The notes below the pieces were generated by a model, which saw only the letters and a list, made by a program, of their open reading frames with translations, was not told where the DNA came from and searched no databases. Positions 62,788-64,000 of a DNA stretch of 64,000 bases are shown in pieces. The stretch lies in contig NZ_CANLXP010000002.1 of assembly GCF_947495145.1 (NCBI RefSeq), positions 62,001-126,000 of the forward strand, read 5' to 3'. A program made the translations under genes and the position numbers. The first letter of the stretch is position 1. The number at the start of each line of letters is the position of its first letter. Source of the DNA: an uncultured Arthrobacter sp. (GTDB taxonomy: Bacteria; Actinomycetota; Actinomycetes; Actinomycetales; Micrococcaceae).

Positions 62788-64000
62788 CCCTTATGGATCG
62801 AGGGCGTCTGGCCCGCCCGCTCCGCCCTTCGCGTGATGTTGCGCGCCATCGACGAGAACACCACCCCGTGGAACGGCAGCACGCCCAGCCAGTACAGCCT
62901 GCCGGCCAGCCCTTTGGGGAAGAAGATGGCGCGCTGACGGTATTCGCTGGCATCGCCGTCGGGCACTACTGACAGCTCAAGCCAGGCACGGCCTGGAAGT
63001 TTCATCTCCGCCCTCAGGCGGAGCTTCTCGCCGCGCACCAGCTCTTCGACGCGCCAGAAGTCCAGTGCCTCCCCCGCCATCAGCTCGGATGAATGCCGGC
63101 GTCCCCGGCGTAGGCCGACCCCGCCCGCGAGCTTGTCCAGCCAACCGCGTGCGGCCCAGGCGACGGGCCAGGAGTACCAGCCGTTTTCCCCGCCGATGCC
63201 TTCGATCACCGTCCAGACCGCAGGGGCGGGTGCGCTGGAACGGAAGGTCCGCTCATCCTTGTAGACCGCGTGGCCGGCCCACTGCGGGTCCGAGGGAAGC
63301 GGGTCCGCAACTGCGTCGCGCTGTGAAGCTCCCGCCCAGCTCGTTTCCACTTCCCCGGCGCTCATCTTGTTCAGCGCCAGGCCGACGGCGGTGCGGTAGT
63401 CGGTGAACCCGCCCTCCGGTTGCGGCAGATAGTCGTTGATGTCCGCTTCGGCGGTGACGGCGTCGTGCTGGAGGGATTCAATCAGCGGCATCGCCATGGC
63501 TCGCGGGATTGGCGTGACCAGATTCACCCAGTGCCCGGCCAGGCGCGGGGTGAGGACAGGCAGCGCCAGCACGGTCCGCTGGGGCAGGCCGGCGGCTTCT
63601 GCGTAGCGCTTCATCATGTCCGCGTAGGTGAGCACGTCGCCGGAGCCGATGTCGAAGGTGCGGTTGAGTCCCTCCGGAAGATCCAGCGCGCCGAGGAGGT
63701 AGGAGATGACGTCCCGCACGGCGATCGGTTCAATGCGGTTCAGTACCCACTTCGGCGCAGGCATCACCGGCAGGACGTCGGCCAGATGCCGAATCATCTC
63801 GAACGATGCGGAGCCGGATCCGATCACCACGCCGGCTTGGAATGCGATGGTGGGAACGCCTGAGGCCAGCAGCGCTTCGCCCACTGCTACGCGGGAGCGC
63901 ATGTGGGTTGAGAGTTTCACGCCCTCCGGGTGGAGGCCGCCGAGGTAGACGATGCGGCGTACGGAAGCCTGCGCGGCAGCCGTGGCGACGGTCGATGCGA
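62784..64000 (-). CDS. SDR/DUF2867 protein, 5' end outside window
   Basis: The frame covers at least 405 codons and runs off the right edge, so the start is not in view. The N-terminal visible part (RRIVYLGGLHPEG, LSTHMRSRVAVGEALLASG) is the second half of an NAD(P)-binding Rossmann domain. PIAVRDVISYLLGAL and FDIGSGDVLTYADMM are typical of extended SDR/NmrA-like proteins. The C-terminal ~170 residues (from PQWAGHAVYKDERTF to the end) match DUF2867. This SDR+DUF2867 fusion is common in actinobacteria, with unknown function. The stop overlaps the convergent MFS stop. Confidence 0.88.
   Translation of the reverse strand, partial: ASTVATAAAQASVRRIVYLGGLHPEGVKLSTHMRSRVAVGEALLASGVPTIAFQAGVVIGSGSASFEMIRHLADVLPVMPAPKWVLNRIEPIAVRDVISYLLGALDLPEGLNRTFDIGSGDVLTYADMMKRYAEAAGLPQRTVLALPVLTPRLAGHWVNLVTPIPRAMAMPLIESLQHDAVTAEADINDYLPQPEGGFTDYRTAVGLALNKMSAGEVETSWAGASQRDAVADPLPSDPQWAGHAVYKDERTFRSSAPAPAVWTVIEGIGGENGWYSWPVAWAARGWLDKLAGGVGLRRGRRHSSELMAGEALDFWRVEELVRGEKLRLRAEMKLPGRAWLELSVVPDGDASEYRQRAIFFPKGLAGRLYWLGVLPFHGVVFSSMARNITRRAERAGQTPSIHKG

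Noticed and set aside
1-64000. CRISPR array, insertion sequence or prophage
   Set aside because: No regularly spaced repeats, cas genes, transposase motifs, integrase or phage structural genes were found. The one holin-family protein stands alone.

Overview
The window is a high-GC actinobacterial chromosome segment. An Arthrobacter-like member of the Micrococcaceae fits best. The evidence is the rimP-nusA-ylxR-infB-rbfA-truB and rpsB-tsf-pyrH-frr-cdsA orders, the actinobacterial dxr-rip1-ispG-GNAT-proS neighbourhood, short actinobacterial NusA and YlxR, many GTG/TTG starts, GTGA/ATGA stop-start overlaps, and an LAXTG sorting signal. I see no IS element, prophage, CRISPR array or rRNA. There is one tRNA gene.

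Layout. 1-5.2 kb (minus): M16 peptidase (cut by the left edge), pnp, rpsO, ribF. 5.5-7.4 kb (plus): a sortase-anchored surface protein with a probable thioester domain. 7.4-15.6 kb (minus): three small membrane proteins and the truB/rbfA/infB/ylxR/nusA/rimP translation-transcription block. 15.7-17.8 kb (plus): a DUF4439 protein and an APH(6)-type kinase homologue. 17.8-27.5 kb (minus): TauE/SafE permease, proS, lipoprotein, GNAT, ispG, YciI, a SatD-like/membrane pair, site-2 protease and dxr. 27.6-40.3 kb: an apparently complete leucine (branched-chain) catabolic locus with a divergent TetR gene, an unrelated GNAT, and a divergent Lrp/AsnC gene. 41-42.2 kb (plus): DUF4383 protein and a frameshifted membrane protein. 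42.3-48.4 kb: two solute:sodium symporters, each with a small membrane partner, flanking a LytS/LytTR two-component system. 48.4-53.6 kb (minus): DivIVA-domain protein, cdsA, frr, pyrH, tsf, rpsB. 54-64 kb: M23 peptidase-like protein, acyl-CoA dehydrogenase, tRNA(CAT), glycosyltransferase, DMT transporter, CDP-alcohol phosphatidyltransferase, holin-family membrane protein, two MFS transporters and an SDR/DUF2867 protein cut by the right edge.

How genes work together. BkdABC would turn branched 2-oxoacids into acyl-CoAs. The acyl-CoA dehydrogenase, the biotin-dependent carboxylase pair, the MaoC hydratase, the CitE-like lyase and the ScoAB CoA-transferase can then take isovaleryl-CoA to acetyl-CoA plus acetoacetyl-CoA. 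The gene content parallels the Mycobacterium tuberculosis Rv2495c-Rv2506 locus and suggests the (R)-HMG-CoA route. CRP/GlxR-like palindromes (TGTGA-N6-TCAC) lie in front of both bkdA and the acetate-symporter operon, so both carbon-uptake loci may share cAMP-type control.

The most unusual items are the thioester/LAXTG surface protein, a CAGGG-repeat frameshift in a membrane-protein gene, a 68-bp intergenic palindrome between dxr and the leucine operon, and a SatD-like gene behind a 24-bp near-perfect palindrome.
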